Source of the DNA: Powellomyces hirtus
Lineage: Eukaryota; Chytridiomycota; Chytridiomycetes; Spizellomycetales; Powellomycetaceae
DNA: 64,000 bases
Assembly (NCBI GenBank): GCA_025526995.1
Contig: JAHLKG010000006.1
Span: forward strand, 1,227,634-1,291,633
Direction: 5' to 3'
A program made the translations under genes and the position numbers. Below, piece by piece: positions 1-11,023 of the stretch. Position 1 is the stretch's first letter. Each line of letters opens with the position of its first letter. A model generated the notes under the pieces. It saw only the letters and a list, made by a program, of their open reading frames with translations. It was not told where the DNA came from and did not search any database.

Positions 1-208
1 TCCTCCATACGGATTTCAATAAGTAACATCTGCTGTGCTCCATAGGGGATGAAACACTAACACCTGAATTTCCGAGCGTTCCCAAGCAGGTCAAGCCTTT
101 AAAATGGTACTGCCCGTTGGATCTCCCCCTCTTGCTCTTCTTTTCTTTGTAGCTCGACGAACTCACCACACACACACACATACGCACACACACGCACACA
201 CACACACC

Positions 209-953
209 ATGGCTGACACCCCCAACAACTCTCCTCCCCCCCCCGACACCACCACCACCACCATGGGCAAGCGCCGGCCCGCCCAACAACTTGCGAAAGG
301 CGCAACCAAGCGGGCCCAGCCCGCCCGGGTAAGTAGGGGTCGGTGCTCATCCTTGGCTGTGGCAACTCGTCTCATGTTCCCCGTCTTCCCTTGTTGTCTC
401 CAGGACCCCTCGGTCCATGAAAAGTCCACCCCCGAGAGGTCGGCCGGCTTGCCCGCCTGCTGGAAGTGCCGCCGCTTCCGCAAGAGCAAGATGTTTATGT
501 CTGAATGCCACCATCTGGTGTGCCGGCCCTGCATTGTGGCGGCGGCCGACGACACGGTATGTTCCCCTTCGCTGAGAGGCGGCCTGATGTCTTCCTAACG
601 GTATAGTTCCCTTGTTCCTTTGCTTTCCAGAACGACGGCCCTCAGGGCCAGTTGACGTGCGGCGCCCCCCACTGCAACTGGGTCCTCTTCTTTGCGGCCA
701 TCCCCGCCGGGTGCGAGTTCGCTGGCTGCAACCATGTCGGAGCGGACCTCCGCATGTTTCCATGCAACCATCTCCACTGCATGGGCCACGTCCGCGCGTA
801 AGTAGTACTCTTCGGCCTGCTGCTGTCTTACCTGACTAACTCAGCTCTCTTCGCAGCGAGATGAACATGGCAAATTACACCCCCCTCCGGTGCAGGTTGG
901 GCGACCGGTGCCACGGCAACCGGTGCCAATTCTCCTTCACCAAGATTGGTTGA
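209..953 (+). CDS. Antisense accessory gene of the Gypsy element, RING-like zinc-binding protein (copy 1)
   Basis: Four exons (209-328, 404-556, 631-797, 857-953) joined by three GT-AG introns give an open frame of 178 residues ending at TGA 951-953. The N-terminus is low in complexity (Pro/Thr) and then basic. Exon 2 has a C-x2-C-x10-C-x-H-x3-C-x2-C pattern like a RING or treble-clef finger, and exons 3 and 4 add more Cys/His pairs. It lies opposite to gag-pol, downstream of pol. The copy at 5433-6171 has identical exon lengths except for exon 1 (120 against 114 nt), and keeps frame and splice sites. Its function is unknown; a ubiquitin-ligase or DNA-binding role would be a guess. The first ATG follows an AC-rich microsatellite. 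Confidence 0.65.
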
Positions 954-1198
954 TTAGTTCTCCCCCCCCTCCTTCTTGTACATACTTTCACTTGTTGTCT
1001 GTTGCTCCTTTGGAGCCTGGCCTTTGGCCCGTATAATCAAATTCAGTACCACAATCTCATCGCTGTACTTGCCTTCTCATCGCTGTGCTCCCTTGAGTCT
1101 TGTGGCATTTCGTATGCGTCCGCTGTGTCCAATGTCACTTGGCTTCCTCCTGGCTATGGTGCTCATGGTAGATGCCCTGCATCACACTTCCCCGTTGG

Positions 1199-1811
1199 GA
1201 AGACCGCCCAGCGGTTCCCCGGCCATCGTCCAACAATGCCGGTATCTCACCTAGTGAGGTCTACTGCATTGCAGTCTTCGGCTCATCGCCCAGCGATCCC
1301 GGCGTCTTGCACTGCGAGATATGCTGCCCAGCAGCCTTCGGCCATCGTCCGACGATGCCGGCATCTCACCTTGTGAGGTCCACTGCCTCGCAGTCTTCGG
1401 CCATTGTCCAACAATGCCGGCATCTCACCTCGTGAGGTCTACTGCCTCGCAGTCTTTGGCTCATTGCCCAGCGATCCCGGCATCTCGCCCAGCGAGGTAT
1501 GTTGCCCAGCGACCTTCGGCCCATCGTCAAAAGATGCCGGTATCTTGGCCGAAACCTTTCTCTTCCCCTTCGCGTAGGTATGTACCACGGCCATGGTCCC
1601 TGCGGGTCTCGAGGTACGCCGCCATGCAAATCTGGTGCCGGTCACCTTGCATCGGCAAGCCTTCGGCTCATTGCCCAGCGATCCCGGCATCTCACCCAGT
1701 GAGGTATGCTGCCCAGCAGCCTTTGGCCATCGTCCAACGATGCCGGCATCTCGCCCAGCAAGGTATGCTGCCCAGCAGCCTCCGGCCATCGTCCAACGAT
1801 GCCGGGATCTT
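1199..1811. repeat. Mini-hairpin array, copy 1
   Basis: About two dozen inverted repeats, each with a 5-bp stem and a 3-nt loop (usually CCA on the plus strand), are spaced by short links such as GCCGGCAT and TCTTCGGC. Examples are ATCGT-cca-ACGAT, ATTGT-cca-ACAAT, CTCAC-cta-GTGAG, CTCGC-cca-GCGAG, GCTGC-cca-GCAGC and ACTGC-ctc-GCAGT. Stem sequences differ between units, yet both arms change together. A 100-bp stretch near 1550-1655 lacks clear hairpins. Open frames across the array look like by-products of the repeat. Confidence 0.85.
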
Positions 1812-1874
1812 GCACTATAATGTCCTCTACCTCAAGTAGCATCTCTCTTGTTAATTTACGGTACAGCTCGCTAT

Positions 1875-4692
1875 CTAGGTTCTCTTATGTCGCCTGGCCG
1901 CTAGCCTTTGGCCGCGGTCCTCTCTGGGGTGCTCCCGGAGCCATTCTTCCAATGCGGTCGTTCCCTTCACGTGTGCATACGGCTCCCACGTGTTCTGGGT
2001 GTTGTCGTAACCTGTCCACTTGACTAAGAACTGCTCGGTGTATCTGTGCCATCTGGCATTTAGGATCTTGTCCACTTGGTAGGTCTCCTGACCGTCTTTG
2101 TCCTTCTCGGGCTCAGGCGGGGCGGTGACCTGTCTGTACGGGGTACCGCCCGGGGCATGATAACGTCTCAGAATGCTGACATGAAAGACTGGGTGCAACC
2201 CGGTGAACTCCTTGGGTAGTTCGAGCTTGTAGGTGTCAGGATGCGGGCCCTTGCCGCGTACTGTGAATGGCCCAATCCATTGTTCAGCCAGGTTTTTGTT
2301 CCTTGTGGTGACGCTGGTAATTGCAATACCCTCACGATGAAGTAAGACCTTGTCACCCTCTCGGTATGCTTCCGTGTGCTTCTTGCGGTCATAGTACTTT
2401 GCCTGCTGGTCCTGTGCGTCTCGGAGCCGTTGCTGCACAATGCGACTCACGTCGGCAAATTCCTTAATCCGTCTCTCCACGGCGGTTTGTGCCAATTGTC
2501 TTATCATCTCTCCGGGGTTAGGTGCTACCCATTGGTTCGGTACCCGGGGAACGCGGCCTAGGTCAATCTCGAAAGGGGATAGTCCCGTCGACGTCTGCAG
2601 CGTTCGGTTATAGTTGTACTCGAGTGTGGGGAGTAAACTCTTCCAGTTGGAGCCGGCATAGTCAAGAAAGGGGCCCATGATTCCCTTGATCGTCTTGATG
2701 GCGTTCTCCGCCTTGCCATCGGTCTGTTGGTGTCATGCCAACAAGAGTTCTTGCTTGACGTCGAGTGCCTGCATGAGGTACCGCCAGAATTCTGATAGCC
2801 ACTTGGGGTCCCGATCGCTCACAATGGTGTGGGGTAACCCCGTGTGGCGAAATGCCTGTTCCAGAAAGAGTTGAGCTGTCTCCGGAGCTGTAGCGTGTGT
2901 GTTAGTAGGTAGAAGTATCACGCGGCATGAAAGGTAGTCAACGATGAGGAGTACGGCGTCCGCCGTCTTGGTCGGTCTCTTGCCGGTGTGGTGCGAAGGG
3001 TTCTTCGTCACGTCGGGCTCTACCCGAGGTTCCCCCCCCCTTAGAGCCTGACGTGGGGAAGAATACATCCATGCCGATTTGTTGCCAACGAGCGTCGGGG
3101 ATTGGTAAGCTGCGGAGGAAGCCGATCTGCGCGGTTCGCTTGTGACGTTGGCAGGTAGGGCAGGTGCGGACATATTGGTACACATCACGTTCCATGTGGG
3201 GCCAGTAGTACAACTCCAGAAGTTTGGCGAGCGTCCGTTGGACACCGGAGTGACCACCGTTCGCGAGGGAGTCGTGATGAATCTGAAGGAGTGGCCCCCG
3301 CAAGCTGTCGGGGACGTACCGACGGTCATGGTACATCAAGAATCGGTGCGGAGGGGAGTCCACTGTCCGGAATCGGCGTGCATGGCCTGATAGGTTCTCC
3401 GGGGGACTGTTGATGGTTAGTAAGATGTTTTGGCCGAAATCATCCGATGTGAGCGCTTGGGTCCAGTCCGCATCGGTCGGCATGTGCGTCATGACGGGCT
3501 GCTCCGTCTGCACAATGGCGGTGACCACGTCAATCTTGGCCTGGCAGGTTGCACACTTGGGGGCGTAAGTCAGGTCGCGACTGAGGAAGTCGGCGATCGA
3601 ATTCCATGTGCCGGGGAGGTATTCCAATGAGAAATCGAACTGTTGGAGGAACTAGACCTAGCCGGCTTGGTGACATGACAGGTGGGGTTGTTCCTGGAGG
3701 TAGATCAGGGATTTGTGGTCAACAAATGCCCGGAATGGGCAGCCGATGAGGTAATGGCGGTTGGCGCGTATGGATTTGACTAATCCCAGCAGTTCTTGTT
3801 CATGCACGGGGTATCGGGTCTCGGCGGGTTGCATCTTGCGGGAGTAGTATGTCACCAGGCAAAGTTGCGGAAGGTTGGCTAAGCCCGATTTGGTGGTTGG
3901 TAGTGGGTGAGGGTAAGGGAAATCCCCTTTGGCCGGCTGTGCCAGCCATCCGCCGTAAGCGTAGCCCAATGCGTCCGTGAACAAGTAGGTGTCGAGCGCC
4001 GGGTCGAAGTACGCTAGGGTGGGTGCCGAGGAGCATAATTCCTTTAAGCGATTGAACGCTCGGTCCTCCTCGTCACCCCACTGCCATGGGCGGTTGCCGG
4101 ATTGCAGATTCGTTAGTGGTAGGGCAATCTGTGCATACTCGGGGATGTATTCCTTGACATAGTTGAGGAGGCCCATGAAGCTAAGGAGCTCCAGAGAGTT
4201 GGTCGGGCGAGGCCGTTACCGGACCGCGGTCACCTTGGAGAGGGCGATACTCAGGCCATCCTTGCTGACTCGGTGGCCGCAGAACTCGACTTTGTCAACA
4301 GCCCATTGACATTTACTGGGTTTGACGTGAAGGCGATGTTCCGCCAAGGTCTTGAGGATCTTGTCAACGTGCTGAATGTGCGAATTCATGTCGGTGCTGA
4401 ATATGAGAATATTGTCGAGGTATGAGATCACGTAGGTGTCGTATTTGTCGCCCAAGAGTTTGTTGGTGAGTCGCTGGAATGTAGCAGGTGCATTAGTTAA
4501 GCCGAAAGGTAGAACATTGTATTCGAAGTGTCCAAAACGTGTTCGGAACGCTGTTTTCTCCCTATCTTCCGGTCGAATCATGATGCAGTGGTACGCGTCA
4601 CGGATGTCGATCGCGGTAAATACCTGCATGTTGACAAGCCTGTCGCGCAGTTCCGAGAGGTTCGGAAGTGACGTGGCATCCTTGTGGGTCAT
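1875..4692 (-). pseudogene. Gypsy pol remnant, copy 1 (RT, RNase H, integrase, chromodomain)
   Basis: Read on the minus strand this encodes part of reverse transcriptase, RNase H, an integrase with HHCC zinc finger and DDE core, and a chromodomain (stop at 1875). It is broken. Stops shared with copy 2 occur at about 4216 (TAA) and 2731 (TGA). Copy 1 alone has two TAG codons near 3652-3660 and a one-base length change in a poly-C tract near 3031-3040 that shifts integrase. The catalytic YLDD motif reads YLDN, so the polymerase would be inactive even if translated. Confidence 0.9.
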
Positions 4693-4709
4693 CTTGTTCA
4701 GTGCCCGGA

Positions 4710-4984
4710 TGTAATAATACTAGCTCCGTTGCCAGAGTCTAGTCTTCTATTCGGGAATTCCCTATGTCTAGTTCTACTGTAAGATCTCTAAGTCTTGAAT
4801 GCGCCTTCGTCGGAGCATTCCTACTTTTCTTCTAGGCCGCGGAGCGGCCCTGGTCACGTGATGGCCATCCGTGGCCATCCCTGAGGTCTAGTACCCTTCG
4901 GGATGCTGACACTAGCATCCATCTCGCGCGGGACCCCTCCCGACGCGTGTCTAGGCTTAGGCTGGTGAGCCACGCCTCATTACA
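4710..4984 (-). repeat. 3' LTR of Gypsy copy 2
   Basis: 275 bp, starting TGTAATAATA and ending CTCATTACA on the plus strand. It is nearly identical to 12,284-12,558 with about 15-20 differences, which suggests the insertion is not very recent. It contains a CACGTG E-box-like palindrome near 4855. It joins copy 1 pol at 4709. Confidence 0.93.
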
Positions 4985-4992
4985 CCCCCCTT
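4985..4992 (-). other. Polypurine tract of Gypsy copy 2
   Basis: On the minus strand AAGGGGGG immediately precedes the TGTAATG start of the 3' LTR, the expected place for plus-strand priming in LTR elements. Confidence 0.7.
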
Positions 4993-5432
4993 AGATTCGC
5001 GATTATCTCTTAGGCCCGAATCTCTTCAGCGAGGCGAAGCTTGCCTAAGCCGGGCGGCGGCGGGTTAACGGATGCTGACGTGGTTGTGGGAAGATGAGGC
5101 TGGGGAGGCGGCCCTGGCGCGGGTCGCGTCGCGGTAGTCTCCAACGGGTAGTCTCCGCCCTTCGTGGTGCGTGAAATTGTCGGAAAGTCTATTTCTCTCT
5201 TTGCAGGGGCCCTAGATGAATCACGAGTAGCTTCCTCCATGCGGATTTCGATAAGTAACATCTGCTGCGCTCCGTAGGGGATGAAACACTAACACCTGAA
5301 TTTCCGAGCGTTCCCAAGCAGGTCAAGCCTTTAAAAGGTACTGCCCGTTGAATCTCCCCCCTCTCGCTCTTCTTTCCTTTGTAGCCCGACACACACACAT
5401 CACACACACATACATACATACATACAAACAAC

Positions 5433-6171
5433 ATGGCCGACGTTGCCAACAACTCTCCTCTCCCCTCTGACACCACCACCGCGGGCAAGCGCCGGCCCAC
5501 CCAACAACTCGCAAAGGGCGCGACCAAGCGGGCCCAGCCCGCCCGGGTAAGTAGGGGTCGGTGCTCATCCTCGGCTGTGGCAACTTGTCTCATGTTCCCC
5601 GTCTTCCCTTGTTGTCTCCAGGACCCCTCGGTCCATGAAAAGTCCACCCCCGAGAGGTCGGCCGACTTGCCCGCCTGCTGGAAGTGCCGCCACTTCCGCA
5701 AAAGCAAGATGTTTATGTCTGAATGCCACCATCTGGTGTGCCGGCCCTGCATCGTGGCGGCGGCCGACGACACGGTATGTTCCCTTTTGCTGAGAGGCGG
5801 CCTGATGTCTTCCTAACGGTATAGTTCCCTTGTTCCTTTGCTTTCCAGAACGACGGCCCTCAGGGCCAGTTGACGTGCGGTGCCCCCCACTGCGACCGGG
5901 TCCTCTTCTTTGCGGCCATCCCCGCCGGGTGCCAGTTTGCTGGCTGCAACCATGTCGGAGCGGACCTCCGCATGTTTCCATGCAACCATCTCCACTGCAT
6001 GGGCCACGTCCGCGGGTAAGTAGTACTCTTTGGCCTGCTGCTGTCTTACCTGACTAACTCAGCTCTCTTCGCAGCGAGATGAACGTGGCAAATTACACCC
6101 CCCTCCGGTGCGGGTTGGGCGACCGGTGCCACGGCAACCGGTGCCAATTCTTCTTCACCAAGATTGGTTGA
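5433..6171 (+). CDS. Antisense accessory gene of the Gypsy element, RING-like zinc-binding protein (copy 2)
   Basis: Four exons (5433-5546, 5622-5774, 5849-6015, 6075-6171) give 176 residues, with donors GTAAGT, GTATGT and GTAAGT and acceptors preceded by pyrimidine tracts. Exon 2 carries Cys pairs spaced like a RING finger (CWKC at residues 58-61, then CHHLVCRPC). Exon 3 has CGAPHC and FPCNHLHCMGH, and exon 4 ends with CGLGDRCHGNRC. It lies between pol and the 3' LTR on the strand opposite to gag-pol. In that orientation its introns are invisible to splicing of the genomic RNA and so survive retrotransposition. The upstream 5385-5432 is an AC/CATA microsatellite. The product is unrecognised beyond its zinc-binding look; conservation of frame and splice sites in both copies argues for selection or very recent duplication. 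Confidence 0.7.
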
Positions 6172-6417
6172 TTAGTTCTCCCCCCCCCTCCTTCTTGTAC
6201 ATACTTTCACTTGTTGTCTGTTGCTCCTTCGGGGCCTGGCCTTCGGCCCGTATAATCAAATTCAGTACCACAATCTCATCGCTGTACTTGCCTTCTCATC
6301 GCTGTGCTCCCTTGAGTCTTGTGCCATTTCGTATGCGTCCGCTGTGTCCAATGTCACTTGGCTTCCTCCCGGCTATGGTGCTCATGGTAGATGCCCTGCA
6401 TCACACTTCCCCGTTGG

Positions 6418-7030
6418 GAAGACAGCCCAGCGGTTCCCCGGCCATCGTCCAACAATGCCGGTATCTCACCTAGTGAGGTCTACTGCCTTGCAGTCTTTGG
6501 CTCATCGCCCAGCGATCCCGGCGTCTTGCACTGCGAGATATGCTGCCCAGCAGCCTTCAGCCATCGTCCAACGATGCCGGCATCTCACCTTGTGAGGTCC
6601 ACTGCCTCGCAGTCTTCGGCCATTGTCCAACAATGCCGGCATCTCACCTCGTGAGGTCTACTGCCTCGCAGTCTTTGGCTCATTGCCCAGCGATCCCGGC
6701 ATCTTGCCCAGCGAGGTATGTTGCCCAGCGACCTTCAGCCCATCGTCAAACGATGCCGGTATCTTGGCCGAAGCCCTTCTCTTCCCCTTCGCGTAGGTAT
6801 GTACCACGGCCATGGTCCCTGCGGGTCTCAAGGTACGCCGCCATGCAAATCTGGTGCCGGTCACCTTGCATTGGCAAGCCGTCGGCTCATTGCCCAGCGA
6901 TCCCGGCATCTCACCCAGTGAGGTATGCTGCCCAGCAGCCTTTGGCCATCGTCCAACAATGCCGGCATCTCGCCCAGCGAAGTATGCTGCCCAGCAGCCT
7001 CCGGCCATCGTCCAACGATGCCGGGATCTC
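6418..7030. repeat. Mini-hairpin array, copy 2
   Basis: Homologue of 1199-1811 with the same order of hairpins. Some stems differ by single wobble-making changes, for example CTTGC-cca-GCGAG here against CTCGC-cca-GCGAG in copy 1. One stem broken in copy 1 (ATCGT-caa-AAGAT) is perfect here (ATCGT-caa-ACGAT). It sits between the chromodomain stop (7094) and the antisense gene. Confidence 0.85.
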
Positions 7031-7093
7031 GCACTATAATGTCCTCTACCTCAAGTAGCATCTCTCTTGTTAATTTACGGTACAGCTCGCTAT

Positions 7094-10000
7094 CTAGGTT
7101 CTCTTACATCGCCTGGCCGCTAGCCTTTGGCCGCGGTCCTCTCTGGGGTGCTCCCGGAGCCATTCTTCCAGTGCGGTCGTTCCCTTCACGTGTGCATACG
7201 GCTCCCACGTGTTCTGGGTGTTGTCGTAACCTGTCCACTTGACTAAGAACTGCTCGGTGTATCTGTGCCATCTGGCATTTAGGATCTTGTCCACTTGGTA
7301 GGTCTCCTGACCGTCTTCGTCCTTCTTGGGCTCAGGCGGGGCGGTGACCTGTCTGTACGGGGTACCGCCTGGGGCATGATAACGTCTCAGAATGCTGACA
7401 TGAAAGACTGGGTGCAACCCGGTGAACTCCTTGGGTAGTTCGAGCTCGTAGGTGTCAGGATGCGGGCCCTTGCCGCGTACTGTGAATGGCCCAATCCATT
7501 GTTCAGCCAGCTTTTTGTTCCTTGTGGTGACGCTGGTAATTGCAATACCCTCACGATGAAGTAAGACCTTGTCACCCTCTCGGTATGCTTCCGTGTGCTT
7601 CTTGCGGTCGTAGTACTTTGCCTGCTGGTCCTGTGCGTCTTGGAGCCGTTGCTGCACGATGCGACTCACGTCGGCAAATTCCTTAATCCGTCTCTCCACG
7701 GCGGTTTGTGCCAATTGTCTTATCATCTCTCCGGGGTTAGGTGCTACCCATTGGTTCGGTACCCGGGGAACGCGGCCTAGGTCAATCTCGAAAGGGGATA
7801 GTCCCGTCGACGTCTGCGGCGTTCGGTTGTAGTTGTACTCGAGTGTGGGGAGTAAACTCTTCCAGTTGGAGCCGGCATAGTCAAGAAAGGGGCCCATGAT
7901 TCCCTTGATCGTCTTGATGGCGTTCTCCGCCTTGCCGTCGGTCTGTTGGTGTCATGCCAACAAGAGTTCTTGCTTGACGTCGAGTGCCTGCATGAGGTAC
8001 CGCCAGAATTCTGATAGCCACTTGGGGTCCCGATCGCTCACAATGGTGTGGGGTAACCCCGTGTGGCGAAATGCCTGTTCCAGAAAGAGTTGAGCTGTCT
8101 CCGGAGCTGTAGCGTGTGTGTTAGTAGGTAGAAGTATCACGCGGCATGAAAGGTAGTCAACGATGAGGAGTACGGCGTCCGCCGTCTTGGTCGGTCTCTC
8201 GCCGGTGTGGTGCAAAGGGTTCTTCGTCACGTCGGGCTCTACCCGAGGTTCCCCCCCCTTAGAGCCTGACGTGGGGAAGAATACATCCATGCCGATTTGT
8301 TGCCAACGAGCGTTGGGGATCGGTAAGCTGCGGAGGAAGCCGATCTGCGCGGTTCGCTTGTGACGTTGGCAGGTAGGGCAGGTGCGGACATATTGGTACA
8401 CATCACGTTCCATGTGGGGCCAGTAGTACAACTCCAGAAGTTTGGCGAGCGTCCGTTGGACACCGGAGTGACCACCGTTCGCGAGGGAGTCGTGATGAAT
8501 CTGAAGGAGTGGCCCCCGCAAGCTGTCGGGGACGTACCGACGGTCATGGTACATCAAGAATCGGTGCGGAGGGGAGTCCACTGTCCGGAATCGGTGTGCA
8601 TGGCCGGATAGGTTCTCCAGGGGACTGTTGATGGTTAGTAAGATGTTTTGGCCGAAATCATCCGATGTGAGCGCTTGGGTCCAGTCCGCATCGGTCGGCA
8701 TGTGCGTCATGACGGGCTGCTCTGTCTGCACAATGGCGGTGACCACGTCAATCTTGGCCTGGCAGGTTGCACACTTGGGGGCGTAAGTCGGGTCGCGACT
8801 GAGGAAGTCGGCGATCGAATTCCATGTGCCGGGGAGGTATTCCAATGAGAAATCAAACTGTTGGAGGAACTCGACCCAGCCGGCTTGGTGACGTGACAGG
8901 TGGGGTTGTTCCTGGAGGTAGATCAGAGATTTGTGGTCAACAAATGCGCGGAATGGGCAGCCGATGAGGTAATGGCGGTTGGCGCGTATGGATTTGACTA
9001 ATCCCAGCAGTTTTTGTTCATGCACGGGGTATCGGGTCTCGGCGGGTTGCATCTTGCGGGAGTAGTATGTCACCGGGCAAAGTTGCGGAAGGTTGGCTAA
9101 GCCCAATTTGGTGGTTGGTAGTGGGTGAGGGTAAGGGAAATCCCCTTTGGCCGGCTGTGCCAGCCATCCGCCGTAAGCGTAGCCCAATGCGTCCGTGAAC
9201 AAGTAGGTGTCGAGCGCCGGGTCGAAGTACGCTAGGGTTGGTGCCGAGGAGCATAATTCCTTTAAGCGATTGAACGCTCGGTCCCCCTCGTCACCCCACT
9301 GCCATGGGCGGTTGCCGGATTGCAGATTCGTTAGTGGTAGGGCAATTTGTGCATACTCGGGGATGTATTCCTTGACATAGTTGAGGAGGCCCATGAAGCT
9401 AAGGAGCTCCAGAGAGTTGGTCGGGCGAGGCCGTTACCGGACCGCGGTCACCTTGGAGAGGGCGATACTCAGGCCATCCTTGCTGACTCGGTGGCCGCAG
9501 AACTCGACTTTGTCAACAGCCCATTGACATTTACTGGGTTTGACGTGAAGGCGATGTTCCGCCAAGGTCTTGAGGATCTTGTCAACGTGCTGAATGTGCG
9601 AATTCATGTCGGTGCTGAATATGAGAATATCGTCAAGGTATGAGATCACGTAGGTGTCGTATTTGTCGCCCAAGAGTTTGTTGGTGAGTCGCTGGAATGT
9701 AGCAGGTGCATTAGTTAAGCCGAAAGGTAGAACATTGTATTCGAAGTGTCCAAAACGTGTTCGGAATGCTGTTTTCTCCCTATCTTCCGGTCGGATCATG
9801 ATGCAGTGGTACTCGTCGCGGATGTCGATCACGGTGAATACCCGCATGTTGACAAGCCTGTCGCGCAGCTCCGAGAGGTTCGGAAGTGGCGTGGCATCCT
9901 TGTGAGTCATCTTGTTCAGTGCCCGGTAGTCAATGCAGCAGCGTAGGCCGCCGTCCTTCTTTGGGGCAAATAGGACGGGCGCGCCCCACGGACTGCGAGA

Positions 10001-11023
10001 GTGTGAGATCTAACCCTTGTCCATTAAACGCTGCATCTGCTGGCCGAGCTTGTCCAGTTCGTCAGGGCTCAAATGCCGGAGTGGCTGCATCACGGGCTTC
10101 GAGCTGGGTTTGAGCCGAATGGTGAAATTGTCCTCGCCTCGGTCCGGAGGCATGCCTGACTGCTCGGTTAATAGCGTCGTGACGTATTTCTCTAGGGTCA
10201 GTCGGAGTGGATGGTCGGCTGCCAGCGCCTCTAGCGGGTCTTCTTGATCTGCCGCCTTGGCTTCAGTGTTGGTGTGGCGTCGTTCCTCCAAGATTGCCCT
10301 TTTCTTGGCGTCGACCGTCCGTACAAGTTGAGCCTCTGCGACTGGAATCGCATCTACAATGTGTACCTCGAAGACTCCAGTGATCTCGCCCTTCTTCATC
10401 AAGCGTTTCCATTGCTTGGCCGTGTAGATTCCCTCTGCATTGAGTGCTGGCTTCGCCGGCTGGAATCTGCGGGGCCGTACCTCTCGTGGGGAGAGTAGAC
10501 GGGCGGCGCACGTGGACGGTGCTTCCCAGTGGCGGTTGGTTGATTTGGCTCGAAGGCTGAGGGTCTGGCCGTTGTGGTAGAACGTCATTGTTGGAAAGCC
10601 CCCTTGATCGAAAAGCCCTCGGACATCCAGCCCCAATATGAATGGCAAGCCCAGTATGGCATCGACCCTGATCGGCGCGACCATGAACGGTACGGTATCC
10701 TCCCGGTAGATGATCTTCTCCTCGGTGAACACTGAGAGGTCCCCACAGGTCATCTTTGTTGCCCCGTAGTTTCCCGCTCTGTCGCCCCACCGGACCTGCA
10801 GCGGAGTTGGAGAGGTGTAGGTCCGGAGGCCGTGTTTGGCGGCCCAAGTGTCGCTGATGATCAGGGTGTTACATCCGGTATCGATTAGGATGCGGGCAAA
10901 GTGCCCTTGTACCTTCCCGTGGACCACAAATGTCTTCCTGTGAATGCGGGGTCCCGGTCTGTCCGTGGGGATCTTGTCTTGCATCCGGGGTTGGGGTACT
11001 GAGATGGTGCAAGCGTTCAGCAC
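7094..11023 (-). pseudogene. Gypsy pol, copy 2: protease, RT, RNase H, integrase, chromodomain
   Basis: One continuous minus-strand frame from 11,023 to 7094 interrupted by three stops: TAG near 10,012, TAA near 9433 and TGA near 7951. Domains in order: aspartic protease with DTG (about 10,880), reverse transcriptase with an intact YLDD motif (about 9640), RNase H, HHCC zinc finger (H-H-C-C near 8370-8500), DDE integrase core (MDVFF, VSDRD, then Glu in the segment after the TGA), GPF module, and a C-terminal chromodomain (conserved VKWTGY and NTWEP). It starts 7 nt inside the gag frame in the -1 phase, which fits -1 frameshift expression. Each stop is one C-to-T or G-to-A change from a sense codon. 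Confidence 0.92.

Larger units (their letters stand above)
1..4709 (-). mobile_element. Truncated copy 1 of a chromodomain Ty3/Gypsy retrotransposon
   Basis: This stretch aligns base for base with 5232-9930 of the complete neighbouring copy, at an offset of 5231 before and 5219 after the AC microsatellite. It begins inside the region between the 3' LTR and the antisense gene, so its own 3' LTR lies outside the window. It stops at 4709 in the middle of reverse transcriptase, where the LTR of copy 2 starts, so its gag, protease and 5' LTR are missing. The two copies differ by scattered, mostly transition-type changes and small indels. The order read on the plus strand is antisense RING-like gene, mini-hairpin array, chromodomain, integrase, RNase H, reverse transcriptase. 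Confidence 0.9.

Noticed and set aside
1002..1839. Several overlapping open frames through the hairpin array
   Set aside because: All frames are open with repeated peptides; explained by the repeat, and different in phase between units.
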